From Azospirillum ramasamyi (GTDB lineage: Bacteria; Pseudomonadota; Alphaproteobacteria; Azospirillales; Azospirillaceae): 64,000 nt of DNA. Below the pieces are notes generated by a model. It searched no databases. It saw only the letters and a list, made by a program, of their open reading frames with translations, and was not told where the DNA came from. Below are positions 10,119 to 17,771 of the stretch, piece after piece. The translations under genes were made by a program, and so were the position numbers. The DNA lies in contig NZ_CP029829.1 of NCBI RefSeq assembly GCF_003233655.1, positions 1,746,978 to 1,810,977 on the forward strand. Direction: 5' to 3'. The number at the start of each line of letters is the position of its first letter. Positions within the stretch are counted from its first letter, which is position 1.

Positions 10119-11882
10119 TCAGACCAGCACCATGCCGTCTTCCGGCGTGGCTTCGGACGGGCTGTCGTCCGGACCGAACAGGATTTCGTTGTGGGCCTTG
10201 CCGCCCGGGATCATGGGGAAGCAGTTTTCCTTCGGATCGACGGCGATGTCGATGATGCAGGGCCGGTCGGTGACGGCCAGCATCTTCTCGATCACCTGAT
10301 CGACCTCGGCCACCGTGGTGGCGCGCAGGCCGACGCAGCCCCAGGATTCCGCCAGCTTCACGAAGTCCGGCAGGGCTTCCGAATAGCTCTGGGAATAGCG
10401 CGAGCCGTGCAGCAGTTCCTGCCACTGGCGCACCATGCCCATATACTGGTTGTTCAGGATGAAGATCTTGACCGGCGCGCGGTACTGCACGGCGGTGCCG
10501 ATCTCCTGCATGTTCATCAGGAAGCTGGCCTCGCCCGACACGTCGACGACGATGGCGTCGGGGTGGGCCAGCTGGGCGCCGATGGCGGCCGGCAGGCCGT
10601 AGCCCATGGTGCCGAGGCCGCCCGAGGTCATCCAGCGGTTCGGCTCGTCGAAGGGCAGGAACTGGGCCGCCCACATCTGGTGCTGGCCGACTTCCGTCGT
10701 GATGTAGTGGTCCTTGCCGCGCAGGGCCTCGCGCAGGCGCTCCAGCGCGTATTGCGGCTTGATGACCGATTCGGTGCGGTTGTAGTTCAGGCAGTTGCGG
10801 GCGCGCCAGCCCTCGATCTTGCCCCACCACTCCTTCAGCGCGGCCTTGTCCGGCGACTTGGCGCGCGCCTTCCAGATGCGCAGCATGTCTTCCAGGACGG
10901 CGCCGCAGTCGCCGACGATCGGGATGTCGACCGCCACGTTCTTGTTGATCGAGCTGGGGTCGATGTCGACGTGGATCTTCTTGGAGCCCGGCGAGAAGGC
11001 CGACAGCTTGCCGGTCACGCGGTCGTCGAAGCGGGCGCCGATGTTGATCATGACGTCGCATTCGTACATGGCGAGGTTCGCCTCGTACGTGCCGTGCATG
11101 CCGAGCATGCCCAACCACTGATTGTCGGATGCCGGGAAGGCGCCCAGGCCCATCAGGGTGGAGGTGATCGGGAAACCGGTGGTCTTGACGAACTGCGTCA
11201 GCAGCTTGGCCGCGAAGGGGCCGGCGTTGATCACGCCGCCGCCGGTGTAGAAGACCGGCCGCTTGGCATTGGCGATCAGCTCGATCGCCTCTTCGATGCG
11301 GGCCATCTCCGCCTTCACCTGCGGGCGATAGGTCTTGTGCTTGACCTCCGCCGGCGGGACGTAGGTGCCGTCGGCGAACTGCACGTCCTTCGGAATGTCG
11401 ACCAGCACCGGGCCGGGACGGCCGCTGCGCGCGACATAGAAGGCCTCGTGCAGGGTGCGGGCCAGATTGTCGACGTCCTTCACCAGGTAATTGTGCTTGG
11501 TGCAGGGACGGGTGATGCCGGTGGTGTCGGCTTCCTGGAAGGCGTCGTTGCCGATCAGGTGGGTCGGCACCTGGCCCGACAGGCAGACGAGCGGAATGCT
11601 GTCGCACAGGGCGTCCAGCAGGCCGGTCACCGCGTTGGTGGCGCCGGGGCCGGAGGTCACCAGCACGCAGCCGACCTTGCCGGTCGAGCGCGCATAACCT
11701 TCGGCGGCGTGAACCGCGGCCTGCTCGTGGCGTACAAGGACATGCTTGAGGTCGTTCTGCTGGAACAGCGCGTCGTAGATGGGAAGTACGGCGCCGCCGG
11801 GATAGCCGAAGATGATGTCAACGCCCTGATCCTTCAGGGCTTTGATGACGATCTGGGCGCCGGTCAGCTTCTGTTCGGACAT
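10119..11882 (-). CDS. ilvI: Acetolactate synthase catalytic subunit
   Basis: 587 residues. This ThDP- and FAD-dependent enzyme condenses two pyruvates, or pyruvate with 2-oxobutyrate, to begin valine, leucine and isoleucine synthesis. Visible landmarks: GYPGGAVLPIYDAL with the activating glutamate in VRHEQAAVHAAEGYARSTGK, the FAD-region text LGMLGMHGTYEANLA, the sulfonylurea-site region, and the ThDP motif from VDVSGEASFLMNMQE to LNNQYMGMVRQWQ. In that motif the usual GDGSF reads GEASF, a mild change that is common in AHAS. An AGAAGG sequence lies nine bases before the ATG. The 5' region holds a small hairpin and a four-codon frame. Confidence 0.97.
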   Translation of the reverse strand: MSEQKLTGAQIVIKALKDQGVDIIFGYPGGAVLPIYDALFQQNDLKHVLVRHEQAAVHAAEGYARSTGKVGCVLVTSGPGATNAVTGLLDALCDSIPLVCLSGQVPTHLIGNDAFQEADTTGITRPCTKHNYLVKDVDNLARTLHEAFYVARSGRPGPVLVDIPKDVQFADGTYVPPAEVKHKTYRPQVKAEMARIEEAIELIANAKRPVFYTGGGVINAGPFAAKLLTQFVKTTGFPITSTLMGLGAFPASDNQWLGMLGMHGTYEANLAMYECDVMINIGARFDDRVTGKLSAFSPGSKKIHVDIDPSSINKNVAVDIPIVGDCGAVLEDMLRIWKARAKSPDKAALKEWWGKIEGWRARNCLNYNRTESVIKPQYALERLREALRGKDHYITTEVGQHQMWAAQFLPFDEPNRWMTSGGLGTMGYGLPAAIGAQLAHPDAIVVDVSGEASFLMNMQEIGTAVQYRAPVKIFILNNQYMGMVRQWQELLHGSRYSQSYSEALPDFVKLAESWGCVGLRATTVAEVDQVIEKMLAVTDRPCIIDIAVDPKENCFPMIPGGKAHNEILFGPDDSPSEATPEDGMVLV

Positions 11883-11902
11883 CGCTCACGACCTTCTCAT
11901 GT

Positions 11903-11924
11903 GGGCGCCTCCTCTAGGGCGCCC
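11903..11924 (-). promoter_or_regulatory. Hairpin with buried AGGAGG plus four-codon frame before ilvI
   Basis: Stem GGGCGCC/GGCGCCC with an eight-base loop; an AGGAGG sequence spans the loop and the 3' arm. Just after it on the minus strand lies ATG-AGA-AGG-TCG-TGA (11900-11886), in frame with ilvI and two codons before its ATG. It might tune ilvI translation; there are no Ile, Val or Leu codons in it. Confidence 0.35.
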
Positions 11925-12008
11925 GGTTCCTTGGGAACACCAACCCTGCCGGGAAGGGATACCGTTCAGATCAACGGCTTAGCCCTGATGGCGAGTGCTG
12001 GGAGCGGC

Positions 12009-12038
12009 AAATTAGTCAAATCATCCGTCACAGGTCAA
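12009..12038 (-). promoter_or_regulatory. Candidate ilvI promoter
   Basis: Minus strand: TTGACC (12038-12033), 18-base spacer, TAATTT (12014-12009). Predicted transcript start is about 120 bases before ilvI. The motif GGAGCGGCAAA, shared with the ilvC upstream dyad, occupies 12001-12011. Confidence 0.5.
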
Positions 12039-12143
12039 CCCAATTCGCGAATGTTTGCAAAGTTTTTTTGCCGCAGTTTTTCCAATTGTTGCGCGTCCAT
12101 AGGAGGTGGCCGCTCCGCCCGGCGCCGGCTTTCCCGACATGGA

Positions 12144-12175
12144 AACGGCGGCCGCACCGAAGCGCGGCCGCCGTT
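12144..12175 (-). terminator. GC-rich hairpin after the aminotransferase gene
   Basis: Perfect 12-base arms AACGGCGGCCGC (12144-12155) and GCGGCCGCCGTT (12164-12175), loop eight bases. Only a short TTT follows on the minus strand, so termination may be weak. Confidence 0.5.
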
Positions 12176-12207
12176 CCGAAGGGGCGGCGACTGGGAAGGA
12201 CGGGCGG

Positions 12208-13419
12208 TCAGGCGGCCGTCTTCAGCAATTCGCACAGCCGGCGGATGCCCTCGCGGATCTGCGCCGGCTTGGTGACGGAGAAGGCGAGACGCAGCGTGTT
12301 CCGGCCCGAGCGGTCGGCGTGGAAGGCCGAACCGGGGACGAAGGCGACATTGGCCTCCTTGATGGCGCGGGCCAGCAGCTCCGTGCCGTCGACGCCCTCC
12401 GGTGCCTCGATCCAGACGAACAGGCCGCCTTCCGGCTTGGTCCAGGTGACGCCCGGCGGGGCGAATTCGTCCAGGGCCGCCAGCATGGCGTCGCGGCGCT
12501 CCTTGTACTGGGTGCGCAGCAGCTTGATGTGGCTGTCGAAGATCTGCGAGACGACGTCGTGCATGACGATCTGGTTGATCGTGCTGGCGTGCAGGTCGGC
12601 CGCCTGCTTCATCAGCACCAGCCGGTTCACCACCTCCGGCGCGGCATTGACCCAGCCGACGCGCATGGCCGGCACCATGGTCTTGGAGAAGGTGCCGCCG
12701 AAGATGACGTTGGTCAGCTTGCCGCCGTTGCGTTCGCAATCCAGCGCCGCCATCAGCGGCAGATGCTCGCCGTCGTAGCGCAGTTCGCAATAGGCGGTGT
12801 CCTCGATCACCGGCACGCCGGCCGCCTCGCAGGCGTCCAGAATGGCGTGGCGGCGGGCCAGCGTCACCGTGGTGCCGTTGGGGTTCTGGAAATCGGGGAC
12901 GAGGTAGAAGAACTTCGGCTTCTGCGCCAGCGCCTCGGTCAGCGCCGCCATCTCCGGCCCTTCCTCGTCCATCGGGATGGAGAGATAGGTCGGCTCGTAG
13001 GGCGAGAAGGCCTGCAGCGCGCCGAGATAGGTCGGGCGGGTGACCACGATCTTGTCGCCGGGGCCGATCAGCAGCTTGCCGACGAACTCCAGCACCTGCT
13101 GCGAGCCGTTGGTGACCAGCACGCCGTCCAGCCCGATGTTGACGCCCTTGCCGCCCATGTAATCGCAGATCCATTCCCGCAGCGGCGTGTAGCCTTCGGT
13201 GATGGAATACTGCAGGGCGGCCCCGGCACCGGAATTGGACTGGAAGATCTTCTCGTAGGACCGCGCGATGGCCGAGCTGGGGAACAGGTCCGGGTCGGGG
13301 ATGCCGCCGGCGAAGGAGATGATCTCCGGGCGCTCGATCAGCTTCAGCAGTTCCCGGATTTCGGACGCCGTCATGCCGCCCACGCGGCCCGCGAACACAT
13401 GACCCCAATCAACCGACAC
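12208..13419 (-). CDS. PLP-dependent aminotransferase (2-aminoadipate aminotransferase-like)
   Basis: 403 residues from GTG 13419, which has AAGGAGAAG six bases upstream. It is a fold-type I aminotransferase: ISFAGGIPDPDLFP near the N-terminus, VTNGSQQVLEFVGKLLIGPGDKIVVTRPTY for cofactor binding, PDFQNPNGTT with the conserved Asn, EDTAYCELRYDGE with the Asp and Tyr that hold PLP, and GTFSKTMVPAMRVGW with the Schiff-base lysine. The family includes LysN-type and broad-specificity enzymes that act on branched-chain or aromatic amino acids, so the substrate is open. The gene starts 17 bases after miaA and is likely cotranscribed with it. Nearness to ilvI hints at branched-chain transamination, but this is inference. 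Confidence 0.85.
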   Translation of the reverse strand: MSVDWGHVFAGRVGGMTASEIRELLKLIERPEIISFAGGIPDPDLFPSSAIARSYEKIFQSNSGAGAALQYSITEGYTPLREWICDYMGGKGVNIGLDGVLVTNGSQQVLEFVGKLLIGPGDKIVVTRPTYLGALQAFSPYEPTYLSIPMDEEGPEMAALTEALAQKPKFFYLVPDFQNPNGTTVTLARRHAILDACEAAGVPVIEDTAYCELRYDGEHLPLMAALDCERNGGKLTNVIFGGTFSKTMVPAMRVGWVNAAPEVVNRLVLMKQAADLHASTINQIVMHDVVSQIFDSHIKLLRTQYKERRDAMLAALDEFAPPGVTWTKPEGGLFVWIEAPEGVDGTELLARAIKEANVAFVPGSAFHADRSGRNTLRLAFSVTKPAQIREGIRRLCELLKTAA

Positions 13420-13436
13420 GTCGCTTCTCCTTCGGA

Positions 13437-14429
13437 TCAGTAATTTAGTATCGTTCTCAGGCGGCCGAGCATTGCATTTCGTTCCGCCTCTGAACAGGGC
13501 GAATCGATGGTATGGCAGCTATGCTGTCCTGTACGACTTACCAGCATATCGGATGATTTGCCAACAATCTGATGCCGGAACCACGTCACCTGACGTTTGG
13601 CATAGCGGCGGGTGGATTGCTGGGCCAGCGCGACCGCCTCGTCCAGCGGGATTTCGCCGTGCAGGTGGCGGCGCAGCTCCGGCACGCCCAGCGCCTTCAG
13701 CACCGGCAGGTCGGGGGCGAGGTCCCGCTCCCGCGCCAGGGCGTCCAATCGCCGCACCTCCTCCAGCGCGCCCTGCCCCATCATCAGGTGGAAACGCCTG
13801 TCGCACTGGGCATAGAGGTCGGCGCGCGGCGGATCGAGCACGATGACGGTGAAGCGCAGATGCTCCGGGGCGCCCTGGGCGGTCCGGCTCTGCCAATGGG
13901 ACAGCGGCCGGCCGGTGGCCTCCAGAACCTCCCAGGCGCGGGTGAGGCGGGTGGTGTCGCCGGCGTTCAGCCTGGCCGATGCCGGATCGCGGGCGACCAG
14001 CTCGGACCGGAAGGCCTCGCCGCCGATGGACGCCAGCCGGGCATGGGCGGCGGCGCGCACCTCGTCGGGGATGGGGGGCACCTCGCTCAATCCCTGCATC
14101 AGCGCACGCAGGTACAGGCCGGTCCCGCCGACAACCACGGGCAGCCGCCCCTCGGCCTTGGCGGCGTCGATCTCCGCCAGCGCCATGTCGCGCCAGCGCG
14201 CGGCCGAACCGCGCTCCGCCGCCGGCAGCACGCCATAGAGACGGTGGGGCGCCCGCGCCAGATCCTCGGCCGGCGGGCGGGCGGTCAGCACGTCCAGGTC
14301 GGAATAGAGCTGCATGCTGTCGGCATTTATGACGGTGCCGCCGAACCCCTCGGCGACGGCGAGCGCCAGCCCCGACTTGCCCGACGCGGTCGGCCCGCCG
14401 ATGACGACGACGTCTGTAAGGTCACTCAT
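13437..14429 (-). CDS. miaA: tRNA dimethylallyltransferase
   Basis: 330 residues from the ATG at 14429; an ATG three codons earlier (14438) is possible. MiaA prenylates the N6 of adenosine 37 in tRNAs that read UNN codons. The P-loop GPTASGKS and the following INADSMQLYSDLDVLTARP, with the catalytic Asp, are clear, as are GGTGLYLRALMQGL and the C-terminal YAKRQVTWFRHQ. The C-terminal tail after that motif (about 35 residues, with two Cys) is longer than in many MiaA proteins. The open frame continues far upstream to 15479 antisense to serB, but only this part has family similarity. Divergent from serB. Confidence 0.95.
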   Translation of the reverse strand: MSDLTDVVVIGGPTASGKSGLALAVAEGFGGTVINADSMQLYSDLDVLTARPPAEDLARAPHRLYGVLPAAERGSAARWRDMALAEIDAAKAEGRLPVVVGGTGLYLRALMQGLSEVPPIPDEVRAAAHARLASIGGEAFRSELVARDPASARLNAGDTTRLTRAWEVLEATGRPLSHWQSRTAQGAPEHLRFTVIVLDPPRADLYAQCDRRFHLMMGQGALEEVRRLDALARERDLAPDLPVLKALGVPELRRHLHGEIPLDEAVALAQQSTRRYAKRQVTWFRHQIVGKSSDMLVSRTGQHSCHTIDSPCSEAERNAMLGRLRTILNY

Positions 14430-14633
14430 CGTCCGCATCCCGCCCGACATCCCCCACTCCCCCCGGGGAGAAGGAACCTGGTCCGTCGAGCCTGTTCCAT
14501 CCCCCTTCCATGGCGTTCCGGCGCCCGCATTGCAACTCCCATCGACGCGACGACGCCGAAGCTTCGTTGGACCCGGCTCCCCGCCTGTGGTAGGCAGCGC
14601 GCAAAGGCCCTCTTTTCCTCGGGAAACCCGCCG

Positions 14634-15539
14634 ATGAACGCCGTCGCCACGCTGATCGCCCCCCGCACCGCCACGCTCGACGAGACCGTCGTCCAGACCG
14701 CCAAGGCGGCGCTGGTCGGGTTGGGCGCCGATGCCGGGACGCCGGACTGGCTGGCCCCCGGCGCCGCCTGCGACCTGCCCTTCGGCAATCTCGCGCCGGA
14801 ACAGGCGGAGGCGGCGATCCGCCATGCCCTGACGGCGAGCGGAATCGGCGCGACCCTGGACATCATCGCCCAGCCGGCGGCGACCCGGCGCAAGCGGCTG
14901 CTGGTCGCCGACATGGAATCGACGATCATCGAGCAGGAGATGCTGGACGAGCTCGGCGACTATGTCGGGCTGAAGGACCACATCGCCGCCATCACCGCCC
15001 GCGCCATGAACGGCGAAATCGACTTCAAGGACGCGGTGCGCGAGCGCGTCGCCCTGCTGAAGGGTTTGAAGGAGACGGTGATCGACGAGGTGTGGCAGCG
15101 CGCCACCTTGATGCCGGGGGCATCCCAGCTTGTCGGCACCATGCGCGCCAACGGCGCCGTCTGCGTCCTGGTATCGGGCGGCTTCCGCTGCTTCACCAGC
15201 CGCGTGCGCGATTGGATCGGCTTCGACGACGACCGCGGCAACGACCTGGAAGTGGTCGACGGCGTGATGACCGGCATGGTGATCGAACCGATCCTGGACA
15301 AGGACAGCAAGCTGCAGGCGTTGATGGCCTATGCCGGCGAGCACCGCGTGCCGATGGCGGAGACCATGGCCGTCGGCGACGGCGCCAACGACCTGCCGAT
15401 GCTGCTGGCCGCCGGGCTCGGCGTCGCCTTCCATGCCAAGGCCGTCGTCGCCGCCGAAGCCCGTGCCCGCGTCGACCACGGCGACCTGACCGCCCTGCTC
15501 TACGCCCAGGGCTATCGCGCCACCGACTTCGTGGGTTGA
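14634..15539 (+). CDS. serB: Phosphoserine phosphatase
   Basis: 301 residues from the ATG at 14634. It dephosphorylates phosphoserine in the last step of serine synthesis. The N-terminal 85 residues are a diverged ACT-like domain. The HAD domain follows: motif I reads VADMESTII with the nucleophilic Asp (the usual second Asp is Glu), motif II VLVSGGFRCFTS, motif III Lys in LDKDSK, and motif IV MAVGDGANDLPML. The cap helix region EQEMLDELGDYVGLKDHIAAITARAMNGEIDF matches SerB. It is divergent from miaA across 200 bases and convergent with the hemerythrin gene. Confidence 0.95.
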   Translation: MNAVATLIAPRTATLDETVVQTAKAALVGLGADAGTPDWLAPGAACDLPFGNLAPEQAEAAIRHALTASGIGATLDIIAQPAATRRKRLLVADMESTIIEQEMLDELGDYVGLKDHIAAITARAMNGEIDFKDAVRERVALLKGLKETVIDEVWQRATLMPGASQLVGTMRANGAVCVLVSGGFRCFTSRVRDWIGFDDDRGNDLEVVDGVMTGMVIEPILDKDSKLQALMAYAGEHRVPMAETMAVGDGANDLPMLLAAGLGVAFHAKAVVAAEARARVDHGDLTALLYAQGYRATDFVG

Positions 15540-15557
15540 GCGTCCGCCGCTATCCGC

Positions 15558-15968
15558 TCACGCCCAGACGCCGCGCACATAGGGCGTGAGCTGCGTGTCC
15601 ATCAGGATGATGTGGCGGACCAGCCAGTCGGCGGTGAACTTGTACAGCTTCTCGGCGTTCTCGTGGGTGGGTTCGATGGAGAAGCGGTTCGACAGCTCGC
15701 TGACCATCTTGACCGCGGCGCGGTGCATGGCGACGTGCTCCTCGAATTGCGGATAGCGCACGATCTGCATGATGCGCTCCTCGCGGGCGAAATGCTCCTT
15801 GGTGTATTCCAGCAGCTTGACCAGAATCTTGGCAACGCGAACAGGCTGGAACCGCGGGGCGGCCAGCGCTGCGTCGAGTTCGTTCAGATACTCGATCAGA
15901 TGCTTGTGATCGTCGTCGATGGCCGGCTGGCCGACGCTCAACTGCCGTCGCCATGTGATGGCGCCCAT
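15558..15968 (-). CDS. Bacteriohemerythrin
   Basis: 136 residues, a single hemerythrin domain. The diiron ligands can be placed: His in DDDHKHLIEYLNELD, His and Glu in EHFAREERIM, two His in FEEHVAMH, and His plus Asp in VRHIILMD. Such proteins bind oxygen reversibly at a non-haem diiron site, for storage, delivery to oxygenases or oxygen sensing. The downstream-facing gene is serB (convergent) and upstream is fabI on the same strand with a hairpin between, so it probably has its own promoter. Its oxygen role fits the FNR-type site found farther upstream at 17174, but no direct link is shown. Confidence 0.93.
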   Translation of the reverse strand: MGAITWRRQLSVGQPAIDDDHKHLIEYLNELDAALAAPRFQPVRVAKILVKLLEYTKEHFAREERIMQIVRYPQFEEHVAMHRAAVKMVSELSNRFSIEPTHENAEKLYKFTADWLVRHIILMDTQLTPYVRGVWA

Positions 15969-16093
15969 GACCTTGCCGCCTCCCCCTTCCCGGCACCCCG
16001 TTTGGACGGATTATGGCTGGTGCTACCACCGCACCCAAACAGTCGGGACGTCACACGGCAATTTGACGCACCTGGGAGAGGCGTTCCAAACGC

Positions 16094-16129
16094 AACGGGG
16101 GCGGATGCGTCGCCGCACCCGCCCCCGTT
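16094..16129 (-). terminator. Hairpin after fabI
   Basis: Perfect 11-base arms AACGGGGGCGG and CCGCCCCCGTT, loop of 14 bases, 35 bases past the fabI stop. There is no U tract, so it may slow rather than end transcription. Confidence 0.5.
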
Positions 16130-16163
16130 CCTCAACCAGGATTCGGCCGGAAATCCGCTGGCC

Positions 16164-16949
16164 TCAGCCGATGATGGAATAGCCGCAATCGACGTAGGTG
16201 GTGTCGCCGGTGATGCCCTTGGCGCCGTCGGTGGCGAGGAAGGCCGTGGTGTAGCCGACCTCCTCGATGGTCACCAGCCGGCCTTCGGGGGTCCGCTCGG
16301 TGGCCTTGTTCATCAGTTCGTCGAAATGGGCGATGCCGGAGGCGGCGCGGGTCTTGATCGGGCCGGGGGAGATGGCGTGGACGCGGATGCCCTTCGGGCC
16401 GAGCTCGGCCGCCAGATAGCGCACGCTGGCCTCCAGCGCGGCCTTCACCGGGCCCATCACGCCGTAATTGTCGATGACGCGGTTGGCGCCGAAATAGGAC
16501 ATGGTGAACAGCGACCCGCCGTCCTTCATCAGCGGCTCCGCATAGCGGGCCATGCGGATGAAGGAGTGGCAGGAGATGTCCATCGCCTGCTGGAAGCCCT
16601 CGCGCGAGCAGTCGACGACCCGGCCGTGCAGATCCTCCTTCGGCGCGAAGGCGATGCTGTGGAGCGCGAAGTCCAGCTTGCCCCACTTTTCGCCGATCTT
16701 GTCGAACATGGCCTTCAGGTCGCCTTCGCCGGTGACGTCCACCGGTTCGAAGATCTCGGCCTCCAACTGCTGGGCCAACGGCTCGACGAAGCGCTTCGCC
16801 TTCTCGTTCAGATAGCTGACCGCGAGGTCGGCACCCAGCGCGCGGAAGGCGCGGGCGCAGCCCCAGGCGATCGACTGGTCGTTGGCGATGCCAAGGACGA
16901 GCCCCTTCTTGCCTTCGAGCGTGGCGGCGGCGGGAATGATCGTGGTCAT
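16164..16949 (-). CDS. fabI: Enoyl-[acyl-carrier-protein] reductase (NADH)
   Basis: 261 residues from the ATG at 16949. FabI reduces trans-2-enoyl-ACP in the final step of each fatty-acid elongation cycle. It is an SDR-type enzyme: LVLGIANDQSIAWGCARAF is the FabI nucleotide-binding motif, DFALHSIAFAPKEDLHGR the substrate region, and YFGANRVIDNYGVMGPVKAALE contains the catalytic Tyr-x6-Lys. LSPGPIKT-like text appears as AISPGPIKTRAASGI. An open frame continues upstream to 17108, but those extra 53 residues are unlike the family. Length is as expected for FabI. The long upstream leader holds a perfect FNR-type box. Confidence 0.96.
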   Translation of the reverse strand: MTTIIPAAATLEGKKGLVLGIANDQSIAWGCARAFRALGADLAVSYLNEKAKRFVEPLAQQLEAEIFEPVDVTGEGDLKAMFDKIGEKWGKLDFALHSIAFAPKEDLHGRVVDCSREGFQQAMDISCHSFIRMARYAEPLMKDGGSLFTMSYFGANRVIDNYGVMGPVKAALEASVRYLAAELGPKGIRVHAISPGPIKTRAASGIAHFDELMNKATERTPEGRLVTIEEVGYTTAFLATDGAKGITGDTTYVDCGYSIIG

Positions 16950-17173
16950 GGCGGACGGTCCTGCGGTCGGTGTGACGGGAGGAGCGGCCGCAACCCTGGC
17001 GGACTTTTCGCCGGACAAGGGCACGCGGCGTTCCTTGTGCAGCGCACCATAGACCAATCGCGACAGCCCCGCAACGTGTAATGGGGCCATTCCGCACAAA
17101 CTCCCCAATCATCGCGCAGCATTGCGACGGGCAAGTTCAGTAAAAACCGAAGTCCTTCCGGGTATCCCCTTCA

Positions 17174-17187
17174 TTGATCCATATCAA
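17174..17187. promoter_or_regulatory. FNR/FixK-type binding site
   Basis: TTGATCCATATCAA is an exact TTGAT-N4-ATCAA dyad, the consensus of FNR/FixK/DNR-family regulators of the oxygen response. It is 225 bases upstream of fabI and about 85 bases beyond the stop of the upstream gene on the same strand. Confidence 0.65.
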
Positions 17188-17188
17188 G

Positions 17189-17219
17189 ACGGTCCTCCGG
17201 CGCGCGGCCGGAAGACCGT
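17189..17219. terminator. Hairpin adjoining the FNR-type box
   Basis: ACGGTCCTCCGGC (17189-17201) pairs with GCCGGAAGACCGT (17207-17219), one mismatch, five-base loop; outer ATCAAG (17183-17188) and CTTGAT (17222-17227) extend it. It probably ends transcription of the gene at 17271-17711. On the minus strand the bases that follow overlap the FNR-type site. Confidence 0.55.
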
Positions 17220-17270
17220 TTCTTGATGACATTTCCGTTAACCAGTCACGCCCCTTATGCAGCCGGCCGC

Positions 17271-17711
17271 TTACCGGGCGACGCCGGGCGTGAAGGAGGG
17301 CGGATCGCTGGCCGGGAAGGATTCCTGCGACGCCTCGTCGACGATCTCGTCTTCGCAGGTTTCCTGATAGATGTCGCCGGGATGGCGGGAATAGGGATCG
17401 ATCCCGCGCTCCACATCCTGCGACGGAATGGCGGCGTGGTCGCGGCGCCCCCAATCGGCCAGCATCGACTTGGCGGGGCAGTAGCCGCTCAGCCCGCGCG
17501 CCACCAGGACGCCGCCGGCCAGCGCCATCGCGGCGCCGGTCCAGTTCGGCCGGCGCAGCCCCAGCACCGCCAGCGCCGCGCCCCCGGCCAGCGAGGCCAG
17601 CCGCTCGCCATGGCCGACATTGATGGTATAGTCGCCGCCGGGACCATGGATGCGGTCGTTGAAGCTGCGCAGGCTGCGCTGGGCCGTATCGGTGATGGAA
17701 GAGATTTCCAT
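17271..17711 (-). CDS. DUF2892 (YgaP-like) membrane protein
   Basis: 146 residues from the ATG at 17711, with AGGAGG seven bases upstream. The middle part (about 35-95) has two hydrophobic helices flanked by NVGHGERLASLAGGAALAVLGL and ALAGGVLVARGLSGYCPAKSML, typical of the DUF2892 inner-membrane domain, where the CP pair is characteristic. The C-terminal tail ends in DEASQESFPASDPPSF, a short motif common in small alphaproteobacterial proteins. Function is unknown. The next gene upstream on the same strand, the PRC-barrel protein, is 60 bases away, so the two may be cotranscribed. Confidence 0.8.
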   Translation of the reverse strand: MEISSITDTAQRSLRSFNDRIHGPGGDYTINVGHGERLASLAGGAALAVLGLRRPNWTGAAMALAGGVLVARGLSGYCPAKSMLADWGRRDHAAIPSQDVERGIDPYSRHPGDIYQETCEDEIVDEASQESFPASDPPSFTPGVAR

Positions 17712-17771
17712 GTCGGTCCTCCTGAATGCGGAACCCAAATCCGGGCGCCCCGCGATCGGATCGTTATCGTG

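Noticed and set aside
12035..12100. 21-codon frame upstream of ilvI that could be a leader peptide
   Set aside because: It has no enrichment in Ile, Val or Leu, the strand lacks a ribosome-binding site, and it lies mostly upstream of the candidate promoter.
10191..12275. 694-residue open frame opposite ilvI
   Set aside because: It is an antisense shadow of the ilvI coding frame; high GC leaves few stops. No family motif and no start signal.
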